A stretch of 64,000 bases of DNA, from the NCBI GenBank assembly GCA_020348925.1, contig CP070758.1:4569864-4633863 (forward strand), given 5' to 3'. Shown in pieces: positions 20,250-30,007 of this stretch. How positions within the stretch are numbered: position 1 is the stretch's first letter; every line of letters starts with the position of its first letter. A program made the position numbers and the translations under genes. The notes beneath the pieces were generated by a model. It worked only from the letters and a program-made list of their open reading frames with translations. It ran no database searches and had not been told where the DNA came from. Origin of the DNA: Gemmatimonadota bacterium (lineage in GTDB: Bacteria; JBHIER01; G020348925).

Positions 20250-22661
20250 ATGTTTAAAAATTACCTGAAAACGGCTTACCGGAATCTATTTAAGACCAAG
20301 ATATTTTCTCTCATCAACATCCTTGGTCTGGCCATGGGCATGACCATCTGCCTCCTCATTTTGCATTACGTCAATTATGAGAAAAGCTACGATAGATTTC
20401 ATCCTCATCATGAGCGCATTTACCGTCTGAGATATGAACGTACCGACGAACAAGGTCAGAGTGTCCGTTTTGCCTCCTGCTGTCCGCCTGCAGCGCCCCG
20501 AATCCGCGACCGGTATCCGGAAGTGGAAAAGATCGGCCGCCTCTTACGTTATCGTGCCAGCGTGTCACACGGCGACACGAATTTTTTTGAGGAAAGAATG
20601 TATTTTGCGGAACCCGATGTTTTCGAAATCCTGAAATTCAGCTTCATCGAGGGTGACCCAACGCAAAGCCTTCAAGATCCAAACAATGCCTTTGTCTCTC
20701 AGACGACGGCTAAAAAATATTTTGGAGACGAGTATCCCATAGGAAAAACGATCAGTGTCGACAAAAAGGAAGACTATCAAATTGTCGGTCTCTTCGAGGA
20801 TATACCACACAATTCACACCTGAAGTTCGATATTCTCCTTCCCTTCAAAAAACTGGAAACCCTTTTCGGTCCCGAGTATACCGAAGCCTGGGGACATACG
20901 GGTTCGTATACGTATCTCAGAGTGAAGTCCGGCACCGATCCCTCTCTTTTTGAAAAAAAATTACTCGGTTTGGTGGAAGCCGAATGTCCCTGGCTGAAGG
21001 AGTACAAAATGATTATGACGCTGCCGATGCAGCATCTCACGGATATTCATCTCACATCCCATTTCATGCAGGAATATGAGGCCAACGGCAATCGTGAGTC
21101 AGTCAATTTCTTAATGCTCGTTGCTCTATTCATTATCGTCATGGCCTGGGTAAATTATATGAACCTCTCAACCGCACGGGCATTGAACCGTGCAAAAGAG
21201 GTTGGTTTGCGAAAAGTCGTGGGAGCCAACCGGCGGCAGTTGATGATCCAATTCTTCATGGAAACAACGCTTATCAATATGGTGGCCCTGATTATGGCCC
21301 TGGTGTTGGTCACATTGTCCATATCCTTCTTCAGTCACCTCACCAGTATTCCCGTCTCCTTTCGTATCTGGACCCAGAGCTGGTTTTTTCCAGCATTGCT
21401 TCTGATGTTCGTCGTCGGGATATTTTTATCCGGTATCTATCCTGTTGCAGCGATGTCCTCCTTCGAACCGATACGCGTCTTGAAAGGAAAAATCGGAAAC
21501 GCAACCAAAGGATTGAGTTTGCGGAAGGGTTTGGTCGTGTTTCAGTTTGTCATGGCCCTGATTTTGATTACGGGCACACTCACTGTGTATCGTCAAATTT
21601 CGTTCATGAGAAGCCAGGATCTGGGATTTTCAATGGATCAAACCCTAGTGGTAAAAGCTCCCAGGGTCAGAAACGATTCCTATGCCGAGACGTTTCTTTC
21701 ATTCAAAGAGACATTGCTGCAAAATACACGTCTATCCAAAATCAGTCATGTGACTGAGGTCCCGGGAAGGCAGATCTATTGGGATGCCGGTGGAATTCAT
21801 CGAGCAGGTACGGACATCAGTCAGAGTAAGAACTACCAGATCGTCGGCGTGGATTATGACTTTGCAGATGTATTCGATCTCCAATTCAGCAGCGGAAGAA
21901 ACTTCTCAAAAGAATTTTCCACTGATTCCGATGCACTCATTCTCAACGAAACGGCTGTGAAATGGATGGGGTTTGAAAATGCGGAAAGTGCTTTAGGGCA
22001 GCAGGTCGATTACTGGGGGGATATCTACACAATTATAGGCGTACTGAAAGATTACCATCAACAATCCCCAAAGGAAGCCTTCGAACCGACCATTTTCCGG
22101 TTTATGCCGACCGGCAGAGACGTTCGAGGGCTCTTTGCCATAAAACTGAAAACGCAAAACATGAGGGAAATCATACGCCTCGTCCAGTCACAATACGATG
22201 CCTTCTTCCCAGGCAATCCGTTTGACTATTTTTTCCTGGACGAGTATTATGATCAGCAATATCATTCAGATGAATTATTTGGACAAGTATTCACTCTGTT
22301 TTCTTTCTTGGCGGTATTTATTACGGCTCTGGGAATATTCGGATTATCCTCTTTCAGTGTTGCCCAAAGGACAAAAGAGGTGGGAATCCGAAAAGTGGTG
22401 GGAGCCAGTGTTCTTCGAATATTTTTGTTGCTAACGAGAGATTACCTTCTTTTATTGAGTCTATCATTTCTGATCTCGTTTCCGATAGTATTCTTTGGAT
22501 TAAGATACTGGCTTCATGGATTTGCATTTCGAATGAGTCTCAACGGCTGGCTCTTTCTTAGTCCATTCCTTCTTACCGCCTGTATCACTCTCTTCACAGT
22601 AAGTTACCAGTCAATATATGCAGCCTTAGCGAATCCTGTGGAGAGCCTAAAATATGAATAG
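20250..22661 (+). CDS. FtsX/MacB-type ABC permease, array copy 8
   Basis: An 803-residue permease, the longest of the array, behind ACAGGAG. Coupling motifs are KEVGLRKVVGA and KEVGIRKVVGA, with Val for Ile in both halves; the TM2 motif reads WVNYMNLSTARAL instead of the usual CINFMNLSTARS. TM6 has TALGIFGLSSFSVAQR where most copies have ACLGLFGL. The tail is NPVESLKYE. It is therefore a more distant branch than copies 1-7. The 570-base gap before it, with relics, marks a break in the array, and it may be transcribed separately. Confidence 0.91.
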   Translation: MFKNYLKTAYRNLFKTKIFSLINILGLAMGMTICLLILHYVNYEKSYDRFHPHHERIYRLRYERTDEQGQSVRFASCCPPAAPRIRDRYPEVEKIGRLLRYRASVSHGDTNFFEERMYFAEPDVFEILKFSFIEGDPTQSLQDPNNAFVSQTTAKKYFGDEYPIGKTISVDKKEDYQIVGLFEDIPHNSHLKFDILLPFKKLETLFGPEYTEAWGHTGSYTYLRVKSGTDPSLFEKKLLGLVEAECPWLKEYKMIMTLPMQHLTDIHLTSHFMQEYEANGNRESVNFLMLVALFIIVMAWVNYMNLSTARALNRAKEVGLRKVVGANRRQLMIQFFMETTLINMVALIMALVLVTLSISFFSHLTSIPVSFRIWTQSWFFPALLLMFVVGIFLSGIYPVAAMSSFEPIRVLKGKIGNATKGLSLRKGLVVFQFVMALILITGTLTVYRQISFMRSQDLGFSMDQTLVVKAPRVRNDSYAETFLSFKETLLQNTRLSKISHVTEVPGRQIYWDAGGIHRAGTDISQSKNYQIVGVDYDFADVFDLQFSSGRNFSKEFSTDSDALILNETAVKWMGFENAESALGQQVDYWGDIYTIIGVLKDYHQQSPKEAFEPTIFRFMPTGRDVRGLFAIKLKTQNMREIIRLVQSQYDAFFPGNPFDYFFLDEYYDQQYHSDELFGQVFTLFSFLAVFITALGIFGLSSFSVAQRTKEVGIRKVVGASVLRIFLLLTRDYLLLLSLSFLISFPIVFFGLRYWLHGFAFRMSLNGWLFLSPFLLTACITLFTVSYQSIYAALANPVESLKYE

Positions 22662-22730
22662 CACAAGAGACGAATGATGTCGCATAAATTTTCACCGATG
22701 TTGTTGTGAACTTTAAGGAGTGGCGAGAGC

Positions 22731-25130
22731 ATGTTAAAAAATTACTTTACGGTTGCGTTTAGAAACATGAAAAGGCACAAGGGTTATTCCTTCATCAATA
22801 TTGCCGGCCTTTCCATAGGAATCGCCTGCTGTGTTTTCATTTTGCTCTTTGTTCGATTGGAATTGAGTTATGATAGCTATCATCCTGATGTTGATCGCAT
22901 CTTCAGGGTCGGTCTCATGAAAGAGACTGAGAAGGGTAGAACAGCAGAGGAATCGAACTTGATCCCCATGGGCCCTGCCTTAAAGGAAAACTATCCTCAG
23001 GTAGAATACGCCGGGCGTGTGTGTATCGCTTTCAGTCAACCGACCGTCCAATACCAAAACAAAATATTTAAAGAAAAGAGCATATTTAAAGCGGATTCCG
23101 AACTCTTCAGTATTTTTCATATCCCTTTTCTCCAGGGGGATCCACGTACCGCCCTCGACCACATCAATACCGCAGTCCTTACCGAGTCTTTTGCGAAAAA
23201 GTACTTCGGTCAGGAAGATCCCATGGGGAAAATGATCCGGATCAATTCAAGCGATTTTATGGTCACAGGAATTGCCGAAAATCCTCCGCACAACACTCAT
23301 CTGCAGTTAGACCTTTTCCTATCATATACGATCGCTGATGAGCCTGAGTGGATGAGCGGCTGGCATGCTTTGGCTACGCCGGCTTTCACTTACATCAAGG
23401 TGAAGCCTGGAATTCATCCTGATGAATTTGAGGATCTGATACGCCATGTACCGCAGACCTATATCGGGGAACAGCTGGAAGAGATGGGAGCCGAATATAC
23501 GAATTTCCTCCAGCCGGTCAGAGATATTCACCTCTATTCTCTTTCTGCGCAAGGAAAGAGACCGGCTCGCAGCCTCATATATACATATATCTTCTCCGTA
23601 GTGGGTGTGCTTATACTTCTGATCGCCGGTATGAATTTCATGAATCTCTCGACCGCGCGGTCCGCCAACCGCTCATCTGAAGTGGGGATCCGTAAAGTTG
23701 TGGGCGCACATCGAGGTCAGCTTGTCGGTCAATTTCTCGGGGAATCCCTTGTTACATCATTCACGTCGCTCGCGATAGCCGTCACGGGTGTGGGTCTGTT
23801 GTTACCCTTTTTTAACAATTTCGCAGGGACACAGTTTACCTCCTCCGCACTTTTAGAACCAATGATCATAACTATCCTCCTCTTCTTAGCTCTGTTTATA
23901 GGAATTGTAGCTGGCATATACCCTGCATTCTTTCTGTCGGCATTTCGACCGATATCGATTCTTCAAGGCTCTCTGAGAGCCGGCTCTCGAGCTTTGATGA
24001 TGCGGAAAATCCTGGTAGTCGGCCAGTTTGCCATATCGATCATACTCATCATCGCTACGCTTATTGTTTACCACCAGCTTGACTATATGAAAAATCAGCC
24101 CCTCGGCTTTGAGAAGGAACGAAAGCTTGTACTTCCTCTCAGTAGCTGGGATATTATTGAAGACAACTACGATCACGTCAAAGACCAGTTTCTGCAACAT
24201 CCTTCCATAACTGCCGCCACGGCCACATCCGGCGTTCCGGGTAAAAGTATCAACCGTCTCTGGATGTATCCTTCCGAAGAAGAATCTGAAAATGGACAAA
24301 CTCCGATGATTCTTCGCTGCGATCAAGATTTCATCTCTGTCTACGGTATCGAAATGGTAGCCGGGAGACCGTTTCGCAAGGAGATGGAGACAGATAGACT
24401 CAGCGGAAACTTCATCATAAATGAGGCGGCCGTCACCTCCTTTGGCTGGAACTCGCCTGAAGAAGCGGTTGACAGACAAATTATGGTCGGCAGTCGGCGC
24501 ACTCCCTTTCAAGTTCTTGGGGTTGTGAAAAATTTCCACTGGTACGGCTTGCAGAACGCTATCGAGCCTGTGGTTCTTCGGTTCGTGTCTATGTTTCGGT
24601 ACATCACGCTCAACGTCAATACTGACAATCTTCCGGAGACACTCGCGTTTATTGAAAAGAAATATGGGGAACTGTTCCCGAATCAAGTCTTTGAATATTT
24701 CTTTGTCGATAGGGATTTTGACAAGCAGTACAGCTTTGAAGAGCGTCTGGGTCGAATTTTTCGCCTATTTAGTTTCCTGGGAATTTTCATTGCCTGCCTG
24801 GGCCTTTTTGGAATGACAGCCTTCATAGCGCAGCAGCGGAAAAAAGAGATCGGTATTCGTAAGGTGTTTGGGGCTCAGGTTCCGGGGATACTCCTCCTGT
24901 TAGGCACAGAATTCTTGAAATGGGTATGCGTTGCCAATATCATAGCCTGGCCATTCGCCTATTACGCCGGACAAAAATGGCTCAACAATTTTGCATACCG
25001 TATCTCTCTAAGCGTGTCGACCTTCATCTCAGCAGGGGTACTCGCGATATGTATTGCTCTGTTGACTGTAAGCTATCAATCGATAAAAAGTGCTCTGGCC
25101 AATCCCGTAGAGAGTTTGAGGTATGAATAA
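22731..25130 (+). CDS. FtsX/MacB-type ABC permease, array copy 9
   Basis: A 799-residue permease with a strong AAGGAG ahead of ATG 22731. N-terminal MLKNYFTVAFRN is followed by a TM1 with a segment rich in Cys and Val. Coupling motifs are SEVGIRKVVGA and KEIGIRKVFGA; the tail is NPVESLRYE. The TM2 segment reads IAGMNFMNLSTARS. It ends the array: the next gene is small and unrelated. Its layout is that of copy 1, and again no ATPase gene is adjacent. Confidence 0.92.
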   Translation: MLKNYFTVAFRNMKRHKGYSFINIAGLSIGIACCVFILLFVRLELSYDSYHPDVDRIFRVGLMKETEKGRTAEESNLIPMGPALKENYPQVEYAGRVCIAFSQPTVQYQNKIFKEKSIFKADSELFSIFHIPFLQGDPRTALDHINTAVLTESFAKKYFGQEDPMGKMIRINSSDFMVTGIAENPPHNTHLQLDLFLSYTIADEPEWMSGWHALATPAFTYIKVKPGIHPDEFEDLIRHVPQTYIGEQLEEMGAEYTNFLQPVRDIHLYSLSAQGKRPARSLIYTYIFSVVGVLILLIAGMNFMNLSTARSANRSSEVGIRKVVGAHRGQLVGQFLGESLVTSFTSLAIAVTGVGLLLPFFNNFAGTQFTSSALLEPMIITILLFLALFIGIVAGIYPAFFLSAFRPISILQGSLRAGSRALMMRKILVVGQFAISIILIIATLIVYHQLDYMKNQPLGFEKERKLVLPLSSWDIIEDNYDHVKDQFLQHPSITAATATSGVPGKSINRLWMYPSEEESENGQTPMILRCDQDFISVYGIEMVAGRPFRKEMETDRLSGNFIINEAAVTSFGWNSPEEAVDRQIMVGSRRTPFQVLGVVKNFHWYGLQNAIEPVVLRFVSMFRYITLNVNTDNLPETLAFIEKKYGELFPNQVFEYFFVDRDFDKQYSFEERLGRIFRLFSFLGIFIACLGLFGMTAFIAQQRKKEIGIRKVFGAQVPGILLLLGTEFLKWVCVANIIAWPFAYYAGQKWLNNFAYRISLSVSTFISAGVLAICIALLTVSYQSIKSALANPVESLRYE

Positions 25131-25233
25131 AAATTGCCGTGAGGCTGTTGTGAAAAAAGCTCTATCTTCTTACAGAACAATCAAACTCAGGGCAAATATA
25201 TTAGAAAAGAATCAAATATAAAAGGAGATGAAA

Positions 25234-25512
25234 ATGAGAGAGGTTGTCATCCAAATTCCAACCTACGAGATTGAGCAGAACATCGAGATTGATGTCAGTA
25301 TCAACGGCAAAAAGAGAGCCATGAAGTACCGCGTTGAGATCATAGAATGGGACAATTACAAGGAAGAGGTTCAGGACAAAGTCTCCATCCTGCGACGGGT
25401 TATTAAAGAGCACGATAAAGATTGGGAATTGATCCAGATTGGCGCTCCCTCCGAGAACGACATTCCAATCATGTTCCGGAAAAGAAGTGCAGTCATCGAG
25501 GACGCGTGGTAG
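25234..25512 (+). CDS. Small acidic/basic hypothetical protein
   Basis: A 92-residue protein not recognised as a known family. AAAAGGAG lies 8 bases before ATG 25234, which decides against the in-frame ATG at 25228 (it overlaps the site). It is charged, with no signal peptide or TM segment, and reads like a compact cytoplasmic beta/alpha protein: VVIQIPTYEIEQNIEIDVS, then a helix-prone DNYKEEVQDKVSILRRVIKE. It stands alone, 103 bp after the last permease, before a region of palindromes and a convergent gene. Confidence 0.7.
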   Translation: MREVVIQIPTYEIEQNIEIDVSINGKKRAMKYRVEIIEWDNYKEEVQDKVSILRRVIKEHDKDWELIQIGAPSENDIPIMFRKRSAVIEDAW

Positions 25513-25613
25513 GAACGACATCAGCGATCCAAAGTTGATCCCTGAACTCAATCACATAACTATCTCGGATCATAACCGACCTTGTTCCCTTTCATCTACA
25601 GAATGATTCCAGC

Positions 25614-25660
25614 CCTGCCTATCATGTTGAGGTAGCGATAGGCAGGTTTCCATACCTGCC
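25614..25660. repeat. Two overlapping, mutually exclusive hairpins
   Basis: CCTGCCTATC at 25614-25623 is the perfect reverse complement of GATAGGCAGG at 25637-25646. The GGCAGGT half of the latter (25641-25647) can instead pair with ACCTGCC at 25654-25660. Only one of the two stems can form at a time. No U-run follows, so this is not a classic terminator; a REP-like element between convergent genes is the simplest reading. Confidence 0.6.
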
Positions 25661-25681
25661 GCTTTTACCAACCCTTGAGCC

Positions 25682-25700
25682 GGCGGGAATGAATCCCGCC
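25682..25700. repeat. REP-like hairpin GGCGGGA/TCCCGCC
   Basis: A perfect 7-bp stem with a 5-base loop (GGCGGGA, ATGAA, TCCCGCC), 21 bases after the previous hairpin pair. Similar short palindromes are widespread as REP elements. It lies 60 bp from the stop codon of the minus-strand hydrolase and could protect the ends of both convergent transcripts. Confidence 0.6.
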
Positions 25701-25759
25701 CTAACCAATCTTCGTGATTTAGAACAGGTATCTATATCCGCCGTTCTTATTTTCAGAAT

Positions 25760-27520
25760 TTATTCACGCACCATATCCATAATCTCAGCCCCCAGGTCCA
25801 TGGCAACCGGCGGATCGTAATTTGAGAGAACAATGACCGTATACCTGGTGTCGAAGTTCATCTCAATAACACCATTGATCCCCGGGGCACCTCCGGCGAA
25901 TCCCACTCCTCCCGACCGCGGACCAGGCTCCGCTTCGTTATTGAAATTATTGAAAAGCATATTAGTATACTTGTTCCTGAGCAACCGATCACTGCGGAGG
26001 GCAATGTCGAATAGCAGCAAATCCTCTGCCGTCGAATAGCCTCCACCGGCGGACGTCCCCTTGACAGAATGCATGAAGATGTTCTCCCGCTGATACCCTT
26101 CCTCAGGTCCGTAAGGGCTCATGTTCGTGTACCCGATGGCGAGATTCTCAACCGGATCATCCATTTCATAGGAATCGGTGTCCTTCATACCAATCGGTTC
26201 AAAAATGTGGTCCCGCACATAATCATAATAATTCTGCCTTGAAACCTTTTCAATAATTGCTCCGAGGACCACATAACCCGTGTTACTGTATTGCTCACCT
26301 GTTCCCGGCTCGAAATCGAGGGGTGTGTTCTCGATGAATTCCATGTAATCATCAATGGTCCTCAGATCTTTCCAGGTCGCCAGATACGTTTCGTCCTCCC
26401 AGTAATGTCCCCACCCGGATCGATGCTGGAGCAAATGCCGAATCGTGACTTTATCGGCCACTTCCTCGGGGAAATCAGAAAGATATTCACCAATAGAATC
26501 GTCCAAAGCGAGTTTTCCCATTTCAAGTAACTGCAGGATGGCGACGCTCGTGAACAACTTGTTTATCGAACCGATGTTGAATTTGGTGTCTTTTCTGTTC
26601 GGCACCTTGAATCGCTTGCTGGCAAAGCCGTAAGCTTTATGAAACGTGGGAGTACCATCTTTGGCAATGAGTACCACACCTGAGAATTTATCCTCTGCCG
26701 TCTGTTTCTCAAGAAAAATATCCAGCTCATCAGTACTGGAGAACTGTACATGCTTTTTCGGTATGATGAAGATTTCATCATCCACAGGCTCATTGAACGT
26801 TACCGCGGTTGTTTTGATATCAAATCGTTGCGATCCCTGCTGACTGTGAATGAGAAAGGGAATCATTATGCCATCGACTTCTCGGTAATCATCGTACACG
26901 TCTTCAACCTGAATTTCGCCCTGAGGTGTGTAAGCAGTCCGAATCTGCTTCTTCATCAGGTATGACTTCGAATCAAGATAGACAAATTGTTCAGCCCCGC
27001 TGGCCAGCCTCACTTTAAGCTCATAGGTTTCTGTATCCTCGATATCCTCCATCCCCACAATTTCAACACTGTGACCTTTTCGTTCATAATCGACCAAAAT
27101 ACCATCAAAATCGGCCACCGATTCCCGTTGATGGTCGGCGGCAAAATCGGGACGCTGCCTCGGGTTTCGCTGCCCCATTTGGATCCAGGCGTTCCTCTCA
27201 TTCACAGCCCTGACCATAATGTCTCCATGCGGCATAATCTGCTCCGAACGATAAAGCTGAGGTCTTTTTTTGTAAATAGTAATGGGTATCTCTTGCGGTC
27301 CCATGGAGACACGCTGCTCGATTCTTTGAGTCTGAATCGCTTTGAGGGTTTCATATCCTCCTAAAGCCTCAATATGCTTCTCAATAATCTCATCGACAGA
27401 TTGGTTTACCGATGTCTGCGCTTGTACGTTTGAAGAAATGAGGCTTAGGACAACCGGATAAAAAAATATAGAGAAAGAACCACAAATGAATATTGAAAAA
27501 AATCTCTTGAACAACTCCAT
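25760..27520 (-). CDS. Exported serine hydrolase (class C beta-lactamase fold) with LolA-like N-domain
   Basis: A 586-residue exported protein. The start is put at 27520 because AAGGAG lies just upstream and a signal peptide follows (MELFKRFF to cleavage near VQAQT, ~36 residues); the frame extends to 27649 without supporting features. Residues ~40-255 resemble a LolA/outer-membrane-lipoprotein-sorting-like beta domain. Residues ~270-586 form a class C beta-lactamase/DD-peptidase-type domain with S-x-x-K at ~317 (GSINKLF) and Y-x-N at ~410 (YSNTGY). The third motif appears as GFAGGAPG. Likely an esterase or peptidase acting in the periplasm. The substrate cannot be told. Confidence 0.85.
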   Translation of the reverse strand: MELFKRFFSIFICGSFSIFFYPVVLSLISSNVQAQTSVNQSVDEIIEKHIEALGGYETLKAIQTQRIEQRVSMGPQEIPITIYKKRPQLYRSEQIMPHGDIMVRAVNERNAWIQMGQRNPRQRPDFAADHQRESVADFDGILVDYERKGHSVEIVGMEDIEDTETYELKVRLASGAEQFVYLDSKSYLMKKQIRTAYTPQGEIQVEDVYDDYREVDGIMIPFLIHSQQGSQRFDIKTTAVTFNEPVDDEIFIIPKKHVQFSSTDELDIFLEKQTAEDKFSGVVLIAKDGTPTFHKAYGFASKRFKVPNRKDTKFNIGSINKLFTSVAILQLLEMGKLALDDSIGEYLSDFPEEVADKVTIRHLLQHRSGWGHYWEDETYLATWKDLRTIDDYMEFIENTPLDFEPGTGEQYSNTGYVVLGAIIEKVSRQNYYDYVRDHIFEPIGMKDTDSYEMDDPVENLAIGYTNMSPYGPEEGYQRENIFMHSVKGTSAGGGYSTAEDLLLFDIALRSDRLLRNKYTNMLFNNFNNEAEPGPRSGGVGFAGGAPGINGVIEMNFDTRYTVIVLSNYDPPVAMDLGAEIMDMVRE

Positions 27521-27745
27521 TGTTTCTCCTTCTTCCGTATATATTTCATCATGAAAAGCAAACCTTCCGTGTTCCCAGTCTCGGGTTTTAAACATAGAAC
27601 GAACCAAGGATATTGAAGTTCCGGTGAGTCTGCAATGTTGATCATTCAAATCTCATACAAAGAAACTGAGAAATTGGACATTTATGAGTGAAGGAACGGT
27701 CAATTTGACGTGCTAAGGTTTTAAGAATATAAGTTTTTAAAAACG

Positions 27746-29043
27746 TCACACCTGCTGTGACCAGCAGAAGGCGCGGACGCCGATGAAGAAGCAGAAAATA
27801 CCCACAGCCACCAGTATGCCGCAGGGCAGGATCATCTCCGCCAGGGAAAAATGGCGCCAGATCGCGCCTTCCATGGCCAGTATGGCCCATTTGACAGGGC
27901 TGAAATGGCCTACGGTCCGCATCCACGAAGGCATAAAGAAAAGCGGTACCATACCGCCGCCCAGCATGGCCATGATAAGCAGCACGGCCCAGGAGATACC
28001 TCCAGCAGCCTGTTCCGTCCTCCCGAGGACGGACAAAAACATCATGATCCCCACAAATGCAAAGGAGCTTGACACAACGGCCAGAAATAAAATCGCAAAA
28101 GAGTCGGGTCGTATACCGAAGACAGCTATGCCGAAAACAAAGAGACCTATCGAGACTGTAAGTGTCGTAGTGAAACAGGCCAATGCCTTTCCTGCAAGAA
28201 TATGGGCTCGGTCGATGGGGGCCATCTGAAGTCGGACCAATGTACCTCTGGCACGTTCAGTCACCAAAGAAAGCCCGAAGGCGGCCGTGACACCGATGAG
28301 CCCCCAGATGATACCCTGGGAAAAGAGATTTCGTACGAGCTTGAGGGTCCCTCCCTGATGACGGCGACATCAGTCTGTTCGATGGCGATCGGTTCCAACC
28401 CCCGGAAGCCACCCTCCTCACTCACACCCTCGCCCCCACCCATCCCGTTCTCGTCACCTTCAATCAAATTCTCCCAGGCACCGAATATCTGTTCGAGATT
28501 TTCCCTGACACTGGGGGACATGTCAGACGATTCATTCAGTGACGTCCTGGCCCTCTCAATATTATCGCACTGAGCAGCGGAATTGGAGAATATGCGCTGC
28601 ATCCGCTCGGCGCCATACTTCATAAGAATCCCCTGCAGCATGGCCGCCTCGGCTTGGCGGGCAGGATCAACGCCCAGCTCGACTGTCGGGGGATCACCCC
28701 AGAACACCCGCTCGTAGGCCTCACCGAAGCCTTTTTTCAGCACGACAAAAGCAACGCGCTTGCCGCGACGGACGAGCTCTGCGGCTTACTCGCGGTTCGC
28801 CTCTTCGATGTGGACTTCGGATGCCGCATCAAGGGCAGCAACGAACATCCGTGATCCCTCGGTATTATCCTCGTCCACGACCAATATGGGAATGGCGCTG
28901 CGAGTACCACCCCCTCCCCCACCGAAGATGGCACCGAAAAAGACGGCGATGATGAGGGGGAAAAAGAGCGTGAAGAAGAAGCCGGCTTTATCCCTCAAGA
29001 GCAGCCGGAGATCCTTCACGGCCATGGCGATAATTTCTCTCAT
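27746..29043 (-). pseudogene. Broken ABC-2 type permease
   Basis: Restored, this would be a ~432-residue ABC-2 (NatB/DrrB-like) permease: MREIIAMAVKDLRLLLRDK start, TM1, a large extracytoplasmic domain, then five TMs ending near FFIGVRAFC. Two lesions interrupt it. An in-frame TAA sits at 28788-28786 between ANRE and AAELVRRGKR (a likely former CAA Gln). One C is missing in a C-run near 28318-28320, shifting SFPQGIIWG out of frame. The start overlaps the end of the ATPase gene by tight spacing (TGAGCATG). Sequencing error could explain the frameshift, less easily the stop. Confidence 0.8.
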
Positions 29044-29045
29044 GC

Positions 29046-29906
29046 TCAATCCCTGAGATGTCGACCCGTCAGATTTAAAAAGACCCCTTCGAGGTCAGGA
29101 GTGTCCAAGCGAAACCGAAGAAGATCCCCTTCTCCCTGAAGCCGGGTCAGCTCTGCTATGGGTTCATCCGTTTCGATACGAATTTCACCACCTGTCCGCT
29201 CGGCAATGACGACGCTCTTCCCACCGTGGGTATTGATGAGCCCTTGGACGGTGTCGAGGGCCAACAGCTTCCCGTGGTCGATGATACCCACCCGGTCGCA
29301 CAGTCTTTGTGCTTCTTCCATGTAGTGGGTGGTGTAAACGATCGTACGGCCTTCCACCCGCATCACTTCTATCTTCTCAAAGATGGCGTTGCGCGATTGG
29401 GGATCAACACCGACCGTGGGCTCATCCAGAAGAAGAAGCGGCGGATCGTGGATGAGAGCAATCGCCAAATTCAACCGTCTTTTCATTCCCCCGGAATAGG
29501 TTTTGGCTCTGTCGCGACATCGTTCCCTGAGATCGACGAAGTCCAGGCACCACGCAATACGATCTTTCAGTCTTTTTCCTGTAAGTCCCTGGATCTTGCC
29601 GAAAAATGTCAGGTTTTCCTCTCCCGAAAGTTCCTCATAAATCGCCAGTGTCTACGGGGCCACACCGATCTGTGCTCGCACCTCGGCTCGAATCGGTCGA
29701 CCTGATCCATTCAGTTCGATACTCCCAGCATCAGGTTCCATAAGCCCCACAGCCATATTGACTGTCGTCGTTTTCCCGGCTCCGTTTGGTCCCAAGAGGC
29801 CGAAGACTTCACCCCTTTTGATATCGAGAGTGAGATCGTCGACGGCCACTATTGAGCCAAAGGATTTTTTTACGTTTTGAAATCGTAGCATGTTCTTCAG
29901 TTTCAT
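29046..29906 (-). pseudogene. ABC transporter ATPase with a premature stop
   Basis: A 286-codon ATPase frame of the ABC-2/CcmA-NatA family. Walker A is GPNGAGKTT, the signature-region sequence is TYSGGMKRRLNLA, and Walker B is LLLLDEPTVGVD followed by a downstream switch His (YTTHYMEEA). One in-frame TAG at 29654-29652 interrupts GVAP-TLAIYEELSG, where relatives have Gln, so a CAG to TAG change is likely. The rest of the frame is intact, suggesting recent damage. A second start at 29891 is possible. Partner of the adjacent broken permease. Confidence 0.82.
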
Positions 29907-29927
29907 TGGTGAGACACATTAATTGGA

Positions 29928-29954
29928 CACAGATCTGCACAGATACACACAGAT
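29928..29954. repeat. CACAGAT direct repeat, 10-bp period
   Basis: CACAGAT occurs at 29928, 29938 and 29948, exactly ten bases apart, about one helical turn. It lies just upstream of the broken ATPase start, so it could be a protein-binding array, but the same motif family also occurs as scattered junk in many genomes. Confidence 0.5.
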
Positions 29955-30007
29955 CTACTTTCGAAAGTTTTCGAACACCTTTCCGCTTGACCTCGGGTTA
30001 CGACCCT

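Noticed and set aside
27746-29906. Alternative genetic code with TAA/TAG as Gln
   Set aside because: The other genes here end in normal TAA, TAG or TGA at family-typical lengths, and a frameshift is also present, so pseudogenes are simpler.
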